Positions 1-8,871 of a DNA stretch of 60,494 nt are shown one piece after another. The stretch's first letter is position 1; each line of letters opens with the position of its first letter. The DNA is from Lentibacillus lipolyticus (GTDB taxonomy: Bacteria > Bacillota > Bacilli > Bacillales > Amphibacillaceae). A program made the translations under genes and the position numbers. The stretch covers positions 1 to 60,494 of the forward strand of contig SEIO01000018.1 in the NCBI GenBank assembly GCA_004145795.1, given 5' to 3'. The notes below the pieces were generated by a model. It worked only from the letters and a program-made list of their open reading frames with translations, ran no database searches and had not been told where the DNA came from.

Positions 1-119
1 GATTTGCCTTCAAATCCTCCGCACGCCACCTCACGGTCGACGCACTATCTGTCAGCTAATGCTTACCGGCTGCACGGCGCATTCGGGACTTACACCCTAT
101 AGTGCATGTGCTGCCACTC
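1..119 (-). mobile_element. Group IIC-like intron, 5' end only
   Basis: Read on the minus strand, this stretch resembles domain I of bacterial group II introns, in the order expected for the group IIC intron of Oceanobacillus as I remember it: a CTATAGGGTG start region, an AGTCCCGAA block, a GTAAGCATTAGCTGACAG block, then CCGTGAGGTGG and a TTTGAAGG block. The 5' boundary is not exact, because no clean GTGYG is visible and the junction lies about 1-3 bases after the T-run. It sits directly behind the rho-independent terminator of yjbA, the usual landing site of group IIC introns. The rest of the ribozyme and any reverse transcriptase lie beyond the left edge, so whether it is intact cannot be judged. 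Confidence 0.72.
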
Positions 120-121
120 GC

Positions 122-160
122 AAAAAAGGGGCCCTCGTTCCGTTTAAGAGGCCCCCTTTT
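122..160 (-). terminator. Terminator of yjbA
   Basis: On the minus strand a nine-base stem (GGGGGCCTC with GAGGGCCCC, one G-G mismatch) and an 11-base loop are followed by six T. It lies about 80 bases after the yjbA stop and abuts the intron end. Confidence 0.8.
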
Positions 161-240
161 CCTATGCCATATTGGCGTCTATTGAATTCAATTCAGATGT
201 AAACATCAGCAAAGCCGCCCCAAACTTTAGCTGCCCACAA

Positions 241-1002
241 TTATTTCAGTTTGGACGTATTTTGCTTTGATTCGTGCTCTGCTTCCCACATGCGCTCAAG
301 AAACGGCTGTCCTTTGATCATTTTTACGCATAGATCTTCATGCCAGTCACTCCATCCGTGTTTGACACCGTCGTACAAGGTTTCCCACACAGTGTTTTCG
401 TCCATGTAACGTATATATGGATATTGCTTTGGATCCCATTCGGTCAGCCAATAGCGGAGTTCTTCCAAGTTGTTGGCCGTGCGCAACTGATCCAGCGCAA
501 TCATGAGCAACTGCTTCAGGTTACGTTCTTTGCGGGTTAGCCCGTGAATTAGCTCCGGCTCCATCGATAGAATATGGTATTCCTTCTCCACCTGTCTTCC
601 CGAAAAATTAAATGATTCCGGCTTCGTCGTTTTAATCATATCGTATACAAGCTGCTCCTGTCTTGGTATGAGCCTGCTTTTGCGAACAGGAATCTGATAG
701 CCAATTGTATCGATTGCAATAATGTCATTCCCGTCTGTCAACACAGCTGCATATTCAAGCGGCTGGCGTTCCTGCCCTTTCCGCATATATGTACGCTTAT
801 GAATTTTGTCCATCATGTCATCAGGCAAATCATGTAAATCATTTTCAATGTAATCATAAAGCGCTTCGGATATGTATAACAGCGGGACCTGATCCAGCAA
901 TTCGATTCCGTCATTTTTTCGCCATTCATGGAAATGACAGACATTATAACCATTTTCTTCACCCTCAAACCAGTTCACCCAAACGTCGTGTAAATATAAC
1001 AT
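241..1002 (-). CDS. yjbA: YjbA/UPF0736 family protein
   Basis: A 253-residue soluble protein that I recognise as B. subtilis YjbA (UPF0736). The N-terminal [18 protein letters not shown] block and a central [19 protein letters not shown] block are family signatures. Its function is unknown. The start is the ATG at 1002, six bases behind a GAGGG ribosome site; an in-frame TTG two codons earlier would overlap that site. The protein is acidic and Trp-rich, with no signal peptide or membrane segment. It lies near fabH-fabF as in B. subtilis, and is the last gene before the terminator and intron. Confidence 0.9.
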   Translation of the reverse strand: MLYLHDVWVNWFEGEENGYNVCHFHEWRKNDGIELLDQVPLLYISEALYDYIENDLHDLPDDMMDKIHKRTYMRKGQERQPLEYAAVLTDGNDIIAIDTIGYQIPVRKSRLIPRQEQLVYDMIKTTKPESFNFSGRQVEKEYHILSMEPELIHGLTRKERNLKQLLMIALDQLRTANNLEELRYWLTEWDPKQYPYIRYMDENTVWETLYDGVKHGWSDWHEDLCVKMIKGQPFLERMWEAEHESKQNTSKLK

Positions 1003-1144
1003 AATCAACCCTCGCTTTGTGAATGAATCGTTTAAAATACATTATGACCATCTTAAAAAAAATTATTCGATTCATTGGAAAAACGCGGGAATTGCTTTTC
1101 ACCGAATCTTGGATCTACAATATACCTGAAAACACAAAAACTCT

Positions 1145-1352
1145 TTAAGAACCATTTGGAAATCGTAAAATGGAGATTGCAATCAGCAGCATGCCAATTG
1201 GCAAAAAGTAACATTCCGGCCGACCTGCAATAAAGATAAAATAATCCGCCCAGGAAACTCCCACGGGCAAAAAATTCATATAGGCAATGATGGTCACCCC
1301 GCCCGTTACAGCTAGTCCAAATCCCATCAAAAATAAAAACAGATACCCCAAT
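1145..1352 (-). CDS. Small conserved membrane protein
   Basis: A 68-residue hydrophobic protein with two or three membrane segments (about residues 2-24 and 40-64) and a GRPECY motif between them. I choose the TTG start at 1352 because an AGGTGGTG ribosome site lies eight bases upstream; GTG codons at 1360 and 1363 overlap that site. It has no assigned function. It sits between fabF and yjbA on the same strand, behind the fabF terminator, so it is probably transcribed alone. A longer reading frame over the same bases (1053-1382) has a cysteine/arginine-rich, unprotein-like composition and is rejected. Confidence 0.65.
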
Positions 1353-1548
1353 TCGCACACCACCTATGCTCGTCCTTACCACTTACTTCATCATATGCTA
1401 CGTTTAAAAAATTCATGATGCATGTCCAACGAATTAAGGTAATCACCTCTCGATCGTCATCCTTTGTTTTTTCCGTTGCAGTCGAAATATTAAGTAAGTT
1501 TTCATCCTATAATGATGCAAATAGCAATGATTTTCTAAAAAACCGCAT

Positions 1549-1576
1549 AAAAAAACTGACCACCGGAGCAGTCAGT
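1549..1576 (-). terminator. Terminator of fabH-fabF
   Basis: Minus-strand stem ACTGACTG with its partner GGTGGTCAGT (wobble pairs included), followed by seven T, just downstream of the fabF stop. Confidence 0.75.
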
Positions 1577-1584
1577 CTTCATAC

Positions 1585-2823
1585 TTACGTATACTTTTTA
1601 AAAACGAGTGTCGCATTATGCCCACCAAAGCCGAGTGAGTTACTCATCACAACATTGACATCTTGCTTTCTCGATTCATTCGGGACATAATCCAAATCAC
1701 AATCCGGGTCCGGGGTTTCGTAGTTCATCGTTGCCGGAATGATGCCATCGTCGATTGATTTCAGTGAAATAACCGATTCCAGACCGCCGGCAGCCCCAAG
1801 CAGGTGGCCTGTCACGCCTTTCGTGGAAGTTACGGCGAGTTTGGTAGCGTGGTCGCCAAATACTTCTTTTATCGCCTGGGTTTCGTACTTATCGTTCAAT
1901 TCCGTGCTTGTCCCGTGGGCGTTGATATAATCTACTTCTTCCAGTTTAATGTTAGCATCTGCTACCGCCTGTTTCATGGCACGTGCTGCTCCTTCTCCGT
2001 TTTCAGCGGGGGCTGTTATATGATACGCATCACCAGTTGCAGCATAGCCAACAATTTCACCATAGATATGCGCACCCCGGTCAATCGCTGAATCAAGTGT
2101 TTCCAAGAGCACAATCCCAGCACCTTCACCCATGACAAATCCATCACGGTCTTTATCAAACGGACGACTTGCTTTTTCCGGGTGTTCATTTGTCGATAAT
2201 GCTTTCATCGCCGAAAATCCGGCAAATGCCATCTTGGTAATTGGAGCTTCAGTACCACCGGCAATCATAACATCGGCGTCTCCGCGTTCAATCGCTTTAT
2301 ACGCATCGCCAATGGAATTAGCTCCGGATGCACAGGCAGTTGTTGTACAGGAATTGATACCTTTTGCACCAAGTTGGATAGAGACTTGTCCTGCAGCCAT
2401 ATCCGGAATCATCATTGGTACAAAAAATGGGCTGACACGGCGTGCGCCTTTATTCAATAGTTTTGAATGCTGTTCTTCAAGGGTAGCCATGCCGCCGATA
2501 CCGGAACCAACCCAGACACCGACACGATCCGCATTGGATGCATCAATCGTTAGATTAGCATCATCAACGGCCATGCGTGCTGCCGCTACGGCGTATTGTG
2601 TAAACAGGTCCATTTTTCGTGCATCTTTTTTATCCATATAATGAGTTGGATCAAAATCTTTTACCTCGGCAGCTGCTGTTGCCGGAAGTTCTTCCGTGTC
2701 TATGCGGCTGATATGAGCAATGCCGGTATTACCGGCAACAACATTATCCCACATTGTCCCAACATCTTTGCCATTGGGTGATATTGTGCCAAGACCGGTC
2801 ACAACCACTCTTCTTTCCACCAT
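1585..2823 (-). CDS. fabF: Beta-ketoacyl-ACP synthase II
   Basis: The condensing enzyme that extends acyl-ACP with malonyl-ACP in type II fatty-acid synthesis in the cytosol. The 412-residue length is normal. The thiolase-fold catalytic set is complete: Cys164 in [10 protein letters not shown], a His in NAHGTST, and a second His in GHLLGAAGG. The ATG at 2823 has an AGGAGG site nine bases upstream. It follows fabH by 30 bases and should share its FapR-controlled promoter. A terminator closes the operon. As in B. subtilis, FabF is probably the main elongation enzyme; that is family knowledge rather than something shown here. Confidence 0.97.
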   Translation of the reverse strand: MVERRVVVTGLGTISPNGKDVGTMWDNVVAGNTGIAHISRIDTEELPATAAAEVKDFDPTHYMDKKDARKMDLFTQYAVAAARMAVDDANLTIDASNADRVGVWVGSGIGGMATLEEQHSKLLNKGARRVSPFFVPMMIPDMAAGQVSIQLGAKGINSCTTTACASGANSIGDAYKAIERGDADVMIAGGTEAPITKMAFAGFSAMKALSTNEHPEKASRPFDKDRDGFVMGEGAGIVLLETLDSAIDRGAHIYGEIVGYAATGDAYHITAPAENGEGAARAMKQAVADANIKLEEVDYINAHGTSTELNDKYETQAIKEVFGDHATKLAVTSTKGVTGHLLGAAGGLESVISLKSIDDGIIPATMNYETPDPDCDLDYVPNESRKQDVNVVMSNSLGFGGHNATLVFKKYT

Positions 2824-2853
2824 TTCATACTCCTCCTATAGACTTATAAAATC

Positions 2854-3795
2854 CTATCGGCCCCAGCGCAGTGCAATTGCACCCCATGTCAGTCCGCCGC
2901 CGAAGCCAACGAGTACGAGCAAATCATTATCTTTTATGTTACCACTTTTCACACCTTCTGATAAAGCAATCGGTATGGACGCAGATGAAGTATTGCCATA
3001 TCTTTTCACGGAAGTTGCCATTTTTTCCTCAGCAATGCCAAGCCGTTCGCGGGCTGCTTCCATAATTCGAATGTTTGCCTGGTGCGGAATCAAGTAGTCC
3101 ACATCTTCTTTAGCATACCCAGCCTTTTCAACGACATTAACCGATGATTCCGGCATCTGCCGCACAGCAAATTTAAACACTTCACGTCCGTTCATCAACA
3201 AATAATCTGTCTCCTGATCCTGATACAGTTCTTTACCACCGGAACCATCCGCACCAAGTTCAAAGGACAGAATACCTTTCCCTTCCGAAACAGGTCCGAC
3301 GATTGCTGCACCGGCACCATCACCAAAGAGAACACATGTATTCCGGTCTTCCCAATCAGTGATTTTGGAAAGTTTATCCACACCGACAACCAAAATATTG
3401 CGGTACACATTGGTTTCAATGAATTGTTTTGCCGTAATCAGCCCGTACATGAAGCCGGAGCATGCCGCACTGACATCCATTGCTGCAACTGTCCGCGCGC
3501 CAAGCCGGTCCTGCAGCATGCATGCCACTGATGGAAATGGTGTATCTGGTGTTACTGTAGCAACTAGAATCATATCCAGTTCCTGCGCGTCCATGTTCGC
3601 TTCTTCCAACGCATTCTTTGCCGCATAATATGCCATATCCGACGTATCGGTATCATCATCTGCAATTCGGCGTTCTTCAATACCAGTTCGAGTCCGGATC
3701 CACTCATCACTTGTATCCACTATCTTTTCCATGTCTTTATTCGTAACCACTTTTTCCGGCACATAATGCCCGGTGCCCAACAAGCCAGCGTTCAT
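2854..3795 (-). CDS. fabH: Beta-ketoacyl-ACP synthase III
   Basis: Starts fatty-acid chains by condensing an acyl-CoA primer with malonyl-ACP; in Bacillaceae the primers are mostly branched. The 313 residues contain the Cys-His-Asn triad: Cys112 in [10 protein letters not shown], His in PHQANIRI and Asn in [10 protein letters not shown]. The ATG at 3795 has an AAGGAG site eight bases upstream. It is the first gene of the fabH-fabF operon, with a FapR operator about 65 bases before the start. Only one fabH is present here; B. subtilis carries two, so a second may lie elsewhere. Confidence 0.97.
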   Translation of the reverse strand: MNAGLLGTGHYVPEKVVTNKDMEKIVDTSDEWIRTRTGIEERRIADDDTDTSDMAYYAAKNALEEANMDAQELDMILVATVTPDTPFPSVACMLQDRLGARTVAAMDVSAACSGFMYGLITAKQFIETNVYRNILVVGVDKLSKITDWEDRNTCVLFGDGAGAAIVGPVSEGKGILSFELGADGSGGKELYQDQETDYLLMNGREVFKFAVRQMPESSVNVVEKAGYAKEDVDYLIPHQANIRIMEAARERLGIAEEKMATSVKRYGNTSSASIPIALSEGVKSGNIKDNDLLVLVGFGGGLTWGAIALRWGR

Positions 3796-3861
3796 ATTTC
3801 CATCTCCTTGCTAACTATTATGAATAGTACGAGTTCAAAAACCAACATCTAATAGCTATTC

Positions 3862-3878
3862 TTATGACTTGGTACTAA
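3862..3878 (-). promoter_or_regulatory. FapR operator upstream of fabH
   Basis: On the minus strand the 17-mer TTAGTACCAAGTCATAA matches the FapR consensus (TTAGTACCTAGTACTAA-like) at about 13 positions, with the first eight exact. FapR represses lipid genes until malonyl-CoA rises. The site sits 67-83 bases before the fabH start codon, a normal place for it. Confidence 0.75.
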
Positions 3879-3917
3879 TTTTAATGCATTCCCCATCTGC
3901 ATGCAAGCCCGAAGTCC

Positions 3918-4889
3918 TTAGTTCCGTTCATTTGGCAGCAGACCGTTCTCTTTGTATGCTTCCACTTCATCCAGTATCTTTTTTCGGAAATCCTTTGGTA
4001 CTTCCGGACTGAACGTTCCAAGCGATATGGCGTCCTCCTGGAAATCAAATGTCAGCACGCCACCACGCAGGTCACCTTCATTAAAATTGTTAGCCGCCAT
4101 CTCGTACAATTCTTGCACATGCTGGACTGTGCTTGTCAAAACAGTTTCCTCCGCAACCGAGGACTGGTCGGCCACATAACCTATCGTATATATACCATCA
4201 TCACTAGCTTGCTTAATAACCGAAGTACTGTATGCATCACCAGTTGGATACACAACATCCACATTTCTCGACCGCATTTCCCCATACATCGTCATCGCCG
4301 TCTGCTGATCATTCCAGCTGTTTACATAATTAAAGACAACCTCAGCATCCGGGTTCTGATATTTGACCCCTTCATAAAATCCTTCTATTTCCGGCTGCCA
4401 CTCAAAAGCGCCAATCACGCCAACATGGTTCGTTCCAGTCATTTTTCCGGCCATCATACCACCGAAAAAACCCATCGCATGAGAATTAAAATTAAGGCTA
4501 GTCACATCTTCACTGAATTGACCGCCATTAAAGTAAACAAAATGAACATCGGGGTAGGTTTCAGCAATATCTTCAAAAAACACACCATATGTACTGCTGT
4601 GCCCGAAGATTAGATTAACGCCATTGCTAACCAATTCATCCACCGCCTTTTTCACCTCGTGCTCGGTTCTCACACCTTCTTTATAAAAAACATCGACATC
4701 AAATTTCTCCTCAATCGCCAGCAAGCCTTTGTACCCTTTTTTGTTCCATGGATCATCATGAACAGACGATTCTACCAGCATGCCGGCATTCTGCAAATCA
4801 CCTGATTCCATCATAGAAGAGCAGCCGGTCAGTGCGATGATGAGCAATATGGGCAAAGCAATGATTATTATTTTTTTCACCTGTTTCAC
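3918..4889 (-). CDS. med: Med-like BMP-family lipoprotein
   Basis: A 323-residue lipoprotein with a signal peptide and lipobox LTGCSS (Cys about residue 23). The mature part is a periplasmic-binding-type BMP/PnrA fold (GVRTEHEVKKAV, GHSSTYGVF, GVIGAFEWQPEIEGF). Position and family identify it as Med, which promotes comK expression in B. subtilis. The GTG start at 4889 follows a GAGGAAAATGGA site. It lies just upstream of fabH as in B. subtilis, but the small comZ gene that normally overlaps its end is absent: only 120 bases separate med from fabH. A nucleoside-binding role cannot be excluded. Confidence 0.82.
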   Translation of the reverse strand: MKQVKKIIIIALPILLIIALTGCSSMMESGDLQNAGMLVESSVHDDPWNKKGYKGLLAIEEKFDVDVFYKEGVRTEHEVKKAVDELVSNGVNLIFGHSSTYGVFFEDIAETYPDVHFVYFNGGQFSEDVTSLNFNSHAMGFFGGMMAGKMTGTNHVGVIGAFEWQPEIEGFYEGVKYQNPDAEVVFNYVNSWNDQQTAMTMYGEMRSRNVDVVYPTGDAYSTSVIKQASDDGIYTIGYVADQSSVAEETVLTSTVQHVQELYEMAANNFNEGDLRGGVLTFDFQEDAISLGTFSPEVPKDFRKKILDEVEAYKENGLLPNERN

Positions 4890-4966
4890 TCCATTTTCCT
4901 CATATAATTGCTGCTACTTTTTATTCTAGCTTGTTGCCATGCTTCCGTAAACGCACAATGTTTAAA

Positions 4967-5530
4967 TCAGTAGAATTCTTTGTATTTTCGGTAATGTTCT
5001 TTCACAGATCGTATTGCAGCCTCCAGAGGCTGGCGCTGTCGAATGTACAGATATTGATCATACCTATTATCTTCTTCTGACCGATCATGGACTGATTTGG
5101 CAATGATAGAAGATGGGAGACTGGACGCATGAATCCACTGCACGAAGCTTGTCAGGAAATCATCTATATGCACTGCCCTCGCAGCAAACTCTGAAGCATC
5201 AAATGGGACATATGCTTGCCCGTTAAATACGCCGTCCTCTCGCATTGGCATCCATTCTCCAAAAAGAAGCGGCAGTTTTATAGTAACAGGATGCTCTTTA
5301 TGCAGCTTTATCATATGATCATCAACAGTAATGGTTACATCATGGCCGGAGTTTTTACTGTTGATTGAGACATGACGAAATTGTTCATTCCGACCGACGA
5401 ACATCATCAGGTTCTCCTTCTTTTCCGTCGACAGGTCATCCATTCCGTTCACTTGGCAGCCCTCTTCCAGCAGCCGGTTTACGATATGGTAACCAATCCA
5501 ATGGAAACAATTCTTTACAACATATATCAA
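4967..5530 (-). CDS. NAD-epimerase-like protein, YjaU/YjaV type
   Basis: 187 residues with a Rossmann-like start (VVKNCFHWIGYHIVNRLLEEG, split by family variation), as in short nucleotide-sugar epimerase relatives. The protein is much shorter than a true epimerase and shows no YxxxK active site, so catalysis is doubtful. I choose the TTG start at 5530 because an AAGGAG site lies ten bases upstream. It precedes med on the same strand, the position of yjaU/yjaV in B. subtilis; which of the two it matches I cannot say. A role linked to competence is only inferred from position. Confidence 0.6.
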   Translation of the reverse strand: MIYVVKNCFHWIGYHIVNRLLEEGCQVNGMDDLSTEKKENLMMFVGRNEQFRHVSINSKNSGHDVTITVDDHMIKLHKEHPVTIKLPLLFGEWMPMREDGVFNGQAYVPFDASEFAARAVHIDDFLTSFVQWIHASSLPSSIIAKSVHDRSEEDNRYDQYLYIRQRQPLEAAIRSVKEHYRKYKEFY

Positions 5531-5623
5531 TACGATCTTCTCCTTCCTGACATAATCCTTTTATTTTTATCCCTGTTTTGGTAAACTGTATAAGGAAAGT
5601 CTTAAAAAATGAGGTGTTTGAAC

Positions 5624-5803
5624 ATGCGTTTCTTTTGGTCTTTTTTCTGGGCATTTCTTATCAGCTGTGTTATTTCATATGTATTAACAAGCATGGCCGG
5701 GAACTCATTCAGCTTAACAAGCACACTGATGGTCGCCGTCATCATTACGCTCGGTGTTTACATACTGGGTGAAGGCATATTAAAAGGTGAAGCGGAACAC
5801 TAA
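5624..5803 (+). CDS. yjzD: YjzD-like DUF2929 membrane protein
   Basis: A 59-residue membrane protein with two hydrophobic segments (about residues 2-22 and 33-52), beginning MRFFWSFFWAFL, typical of DUF2929/YjzD. The ATG at 5624 is chosen because a GAGGTG ribosome site lies seven bases before it; the earlier in-frame ATG at 5609 has none. Its function is unknown. It is transcribed away from the med group, matching its place near yjaU/med in B. subtilis, and ends before a clear terminator. Confidence 0.75.
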   Translation: MRFFWSFFWAFLISCVISYVLTSMAGNSFSLTSTLMVAVIITLGVYILGEGILKGEAEH

Positions 5804-5809
5804 AGGATG

Positions 5810-5882
5810 AACGGTGGAGCCCTATCTGCTCTCCGCAGGCACCACCGGACCCGGGTCTGCCCGGTGTTAGCCGGTCACAGAG
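5810..5882. other. GC-rich structured intergenic segment
   Basis: Unusually GC-rich for this genome, with short complementary pieces such as GGTGG with CCACC and ACCGG with CCGGT. No reading frame is supported. It may be a folded leader or trailer RNA, or a decayed repeat. Confidence 0.3.
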
Positions 5883-5893
5883 ATTTATAAACA

Positions 5894-5930
5894 AACCCTT
5901 GCCCTCAAGGTCGTGATGGCAAGGGTTTTG
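5894..5930 (+). terminator. Terminator of yjzD
   Basis: Ten-base perfect stem AACCCTTGCC/GGCAAGGGTT followed by a T-run, about 90 bases after yjzD. The flanking A-run would also let it act on the other strand. Confidence 0.75.
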
Positions 5931-6002
5931 TATTTTGGTGCTGAACAGGAATTCAAGCATCCATGTCGGGAGGGGCGGTTTGTCACTCCTCCTAGCAGCG
6001 GA

Positions 6003-6353
6003 TTAATACCAAGGCAGTACACTCAATGCGGTCAATGCGGCTAATGGCAGAATGAGCCGCCGGAATCTTCTCGGTCTGTAACCATACCCATATCCCGGAT
6101 AGCCGCCGTAGCCATAACCAGGGTATCCATATCCAGAAGGACCATAGCCGTAGCCAAACCCGCCAAATCCGTTCGGGCGCCAGTTATTATCATACCCCTG
6201 TTCCTGGCCTAATGGAACCGCCATATAAACATATTCGTCATCCAAACCTGTGATAATGCCGTCTACCTGTGTTCCATCATTCACTTCTACAAGCACATAG
6301 GCGTGCATATGGTTCTTGCACAGTTCATACATATGTTGATGATTATTATACAT
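6003..6353 (-). CDS. Gly/Tyr-rich small protein
   Basis: A 116-residue protein in two parts. Residues 1-50 look like a small beta-barrel (HAYVLVEVNDGTQVDGIITGL), the kind of LSm-like head seen in some small Bacillus proteins. Residues 60-95 are a low-complexity Gly-Tyr-Pro tract (repeated YGYPG-like units), followed by an Arg-rich patch and a hydrophobic tail of about 17 residues. The ATG at 6353 follows a GAGGAGG site. Such Gly/Tyr-rich tails occur in spore-coat proteins, but no sporulation promoter was identified, so a spore role is a guess. Confidence 0.65.
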   Translation of the reverse strand: MYNNHQHMYELCKNHMHAYVLVEVNDGTQVDGIITGLDDEYVYMAVPLGQEQGYDNNWRPNGFGGFGYGYGPSGYGYPGYGYGGYPGYGYGYRPRRFRRLILPLAALTALSVLPWY

Positions 6354-6446
6354 CTTCTCAACCTCCTCACCAATCAGACTATTCAGCTGCCCAGTGGTTG
6401 GTGACTTGTTCTGGGCAAAATAAAACGAAGTACGGGAGGAAACGTC

Positions 6447-7271
6447 ATGGAACCAATCAATGAATTCTGGCTATTAGTCAAATATATTGTGCTGGGATTG
6501 CTGCAGGGATTTACCGAGCCCATTCCCATTTCTTCAAGTGGGCATTTAGTCATTGTGAGGGAGCTTTTTAACGTGTCCATTGAAGGTCTCTCATTTGAAA
6601 TCATGGTTAACTTCGGTTCATTAATAGCGGTGCTCGTCATTTACCGTAAAGATCTATACCGGCTTGTTGCTAACACCTTCCGCTACATCACCACACGGAG
6701 TCAAGATGCAAAAAGTGATTTTCAGTTTGTTCTTTACCTCGTGATTGCAACCATTCCAACCGGGATTATTGGACTTTTATTCGAGGATTATATCGAGGAC
6801 AAGCTCAGTTTTGTTTCCGTTGTTGGCATTACCCTTCTGATTACCGGTGCTGCGTTATGGGTGATTCGAAATCTGCGAGGACGCAAAAATGACGGTGGCA
6901 TTACGGTCAGAGACGCCATTATTGTCGGACTGGCCCAGTCGGTAGCCTTGGTACCGGGGATTAGTCGGTCAGGTGCTACAATTGTCGCAGCAATGCTGGT
7001 CGGTATGAAGACCGAGACGGCACTCCGGTTTTCCTTCCTGCTGTACATCCCGGTCAGCCTTGGTATTACCATGCTATCGGCTGGTGATCTGATTGGCGGC
7101 GAAAGTGATATCAGTGTTGTAGCTATCCCGGCAATACTGGCATTTGCAGCTTCTATTATCGCAACCTATTATTCCCTGCGCTGGTTCATGAACGTTATGG
7201 CTAGGGGTAATCTGAAGTACTTTGCCTACTATTGCTTTGCGGTCGGACTGCTCGTTATTTTGTTTTTATAG
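6447..7271 (+). CDS. uppP: Undecaprenyl-diphosphatase
   Basis: An integral membrane phosphatase that converts undecaprenyl diphosphate to the monophosphate, recycling the lipid carrier for peptidoglycan; overproduction gives bacitracin resistance in other species. The 274 residues contain both BacA/UppP signatures: [14 protein letters not shown] (about 20-33) and PGISRSGAT (about 169-177), plus roughly eight membrane segments. The usual family motif is TEFLPVSSSGH, so the PIP variant is mildly unusual. The ATG has a GGGAGGA site. It is transcribed alone and ends at a terminator shared with the convergent radical SAM gene. Confidence 0.93.
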   Translation: MEPINEFWLLVKYIVLGLLQGFTEPIPISSSGHLVIVRELFNVSIEGLSFEIMVNFGSLIAVLVIYRKDLYRLVANTFRYITTRSQDAKSDFQFVLYLVIATIPTGIIGLLFEDYIEDKLSFVSVVGITLLITGAALWVIRNLRGRKNDGGITVRDAIIVGLAQSVALVPGISRSGATIVAAMLVGMKTETALRFSFLLYIPVSLGITMLSAGDLIGGESDISVVAIPAILAFAASIIATYYSLRWFMNVMARGNLKYFAYYCFAVGLLVILFL

Positions 7272-7295
7272 CTAACCGATTTTTTCAACGCTAAA

Positions 7296-7326
7296 AAACT
7301 TCCAACTGATGATCAGTTGGAAGTTT
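7296..7326. terminator. Shared convergent terminator
   Basis: A 31-base inverted repeat (AAACTTCCAACTGAT, one centre base, then its complement) bounded by A- and T-rich tracts serves uppP on the plus strand and the radical SAM gene on the minus strand. It overlaps the last codons of the radical SAM gene. Confidence 0.85.
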
Positions 7327-8455
7327 GTTGTTTGCGTTCACGTTTTTGCTTTTGTCGCCATGCTTTTGGAATGTAAACACAGTATGGTTCGCTTTCCATA
7401 TAGTCACCTGTCACATTGTAAGCGCGTGACCGAGAGCCACCGCAGACATGCCGAAACTCGCAAACCCCGCATTTTCCTTTGTATTTATCCGGATTCCTGA
7501 GATTCTGAAACACCTCCGATTCCCGATAAATGACTGGCAGCGGAGTCTGGCGCACATTACCGCCTTTGATTGGCAGCAAACCGCTCGGATACACATCACC
7601 TGTATGTGAAATGAACACAAAACCATTGCCGTCATTGACCCCTTTAGGAGCCCGACCGAGCCCGTCAATCTGTCCGGTCTTTCCGTTCATTAATGCGTCT
7701 TCATAGCGGATTGCTTCGTCCGTGTTTTGATTTTCGCGCATTTTTCCCTGGATAACGACACGGCGATAATGCTGTGCGGCCGTTGTTTTGATATCGAACG
7801 GTACGCGCTTGGAGAGTTTATACAGCCAGCGCAGCACTTTTTCATGTTCAGCAGGGGATATCATGTCACTTTCCTTTCCTCGTCCTGTTGGCACAAGGAA
7901 AAAGACGCTCCACAGAACACAATTGAGATCCTCGACCATTTGGGCCATCTCATCCAGATAATCCACATTGTACCGGGAAATAACCGTGTTAATTTGCAGC
8001 GGCATTTCTAGCTCATGCAAATAGTTGATCGCATTCATGGTCAAATCGAATGAGCCTGTGGTACCACGGAAATAGTCATGCACCTCCGCGCAATGGCCAT
8101 CAATGGAAAAAGCCCACCGCGACAACCCGACATCTTTTGCTTTCTGCATCGCTTCTTTCGTCACATTCGGTGTGGCGGATGGTGTCATGGATACCCGCAC
8201 ACCTTTCTGTACCGCGTATTCTGCTATATCAAATACATCCGGGCGCATCAGTGGATCACCACCGGTAAATACGAGCATCGGATTATCCATTTCATAAATA
8301 TCATCAATGAGTTTCTTGCCCTCGTCAAAATCCAATTCCAGCGGGTGCCGGTGGTACTGTGCCTCTGCTCTGCAGTGCAGACATTTTAATTCACAAGCCC
8401 GCGTCAGCTCCCAAATGACGATAAACGGATTTTCATTGTAGTCCCGTGGAAACAT
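7313..8455 (-). CDS. Radical SAM/SPASM protein (TIGR04053-like)
   Basis: A 380-residue radical SAM enzyme. The CELKCLHC motif (CxxxCxxC, about residues 16-23) binds the SAM 4Fe-4S cluster. A C-terminal SPASM region (CGVCEFRHVCGGSR ... EPYC) would hold auxiliary clusters. The overall shape resembles the NirJ/AhbC/AhbD haem-modifying and peptide-modifying enzymes, and I believe it belongs to the TIGR04053 (BA_1875) family, whose substrate is not known. No precursor-peptide gene is visible nearby. The ATG at 8455 has an AGGAGGG site. A Crp/Fnr-type box lies at -41.5 in its promoter, so it is probably induced with little oxygen. Confidence 0.8.
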   Translation of the reverse strand: MFPRDYNENPFIVIWELTRACELKCLHCRAEAQYHRHPLELDFDEGKKLIDDIYEMDNPMLVFTGGDPLMRPDVFDIAEYAVQKGVRVSMTPSATPNVTKEAMQKAKDVGLSRWAFSIDGHCAEVHDYFRGTTGSFDLTMNAINYLHELEMPLQINTVISRYNVDYLDEMAQMVEDLNCVLWSVFFLVPTGRGKESDMISPAEHEKVLRWLYKLSKRVPFDIKTTAAQHYRRVVIQGKMRENQNTDEAIRYEDALMNGKTGQIDGLGRAPKGVNDGNGFVFISHTGDVYPSGLLPIKGGNVRQTPLPVIYRESEVFQNLRNPDKYKGKCGVCEFRHVCGGSRSRAYNVTGDYMESEPYCVYIPKAWRQKQKRERKQQTSN

Positions 8456-8485
8456 GTTATCCCTCCTGAAAATGTTACTGGAATC

Positions 8486-8528
8486 AGTGTATATGTTTTT
8501 CCCGAGTAATGTTGTGATTTAATTCACT
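8486..8528 (-). promoter_or_regulatory. Crp/Fnr-box promoter of the radical SAM gene
   Basis: On the minus strand the box AGTGA-ATTAAA-TCACA (8513-8528) matches TGTGA-N6-TCACA at nine of ten positions. A TACACT -10 hexamer at 8491-8486 places the box centre at -41.5, the class II activator position; an overlapping TATACA at 8493 would give -39.5. The inferred transcript start is near 8479, 24 bases before the start codon. Confidence 0.7.
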
Positions 8529-8631
8529 TGATTGGTGATTTAAAGCTAGCCGACTGAAATAATCTGCTGCCTGACTGAACCAGCAAATGATAAATGCCCC
8601 CGGATGCTTATCTCCAGAGGCATGATTGGAT

Positions 8632-8871
8632 TTACTTTTTGCCGATGGCGATACGCCACATTGGTGGACCTTGCTCCAAGTATTCCCATGTGAATGTTCC
8701 TTCTCGCTCAATCATTAGCTGATAATGAAGCGGTTTCGGATCATGGTCATTTGATAGTTCCATAAACTCACCGGATTCCAGTCCATCAAACACCTCAAAA
8801 ATCCTTGGATGCCGATTGCGCGGATCAATGTCAGGTGCGTGTATTTTCGCTGCGAATTGTATTTCCTCCAT
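8632..8871 (-). CDS. DUF2249 protein
   Basis: A 79-residue soluble protein with a single DUF2249 domain: an N-terminal beta strand, HPRIFEVFDGLESGEFMEL, and a C-terminal FTWEYLEQGPPMWRIAIGK strand. DUF2249 is a small TusA-like alpha/beta fold often found with denitrification, nitric-oxide and hemerythrin genes; its activity is unknown. The ATG at 8871 is chosen because GGAGGG lies seven bases upstream. It is the third DUF2249 gene within 2 kb, divergent from the regulator gene at 9158. Confidence 0.78.
   Translation of the reverse strand: MEEIQFAAKIHAPDIDPRNRHPRIFEVFDGLESGEFMELSNDHDPKPLHYQLMIEREGTFTWEYLEQGPPMWRIAIGKK

Noticed and set aside
1-119. SRP RNA or riboswitch at the left edge
   Set aside because: The order of blocks fits group II intron domain I better, and the position behind a terminator fits group IIC insertion.
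1053-1382. 109-residue minus-strand reading frame
   Set aside because: It overlaps the hydrophobic small protein in another frame, has odd Cys/Arg/Phe-rich composition and no ribosome site.
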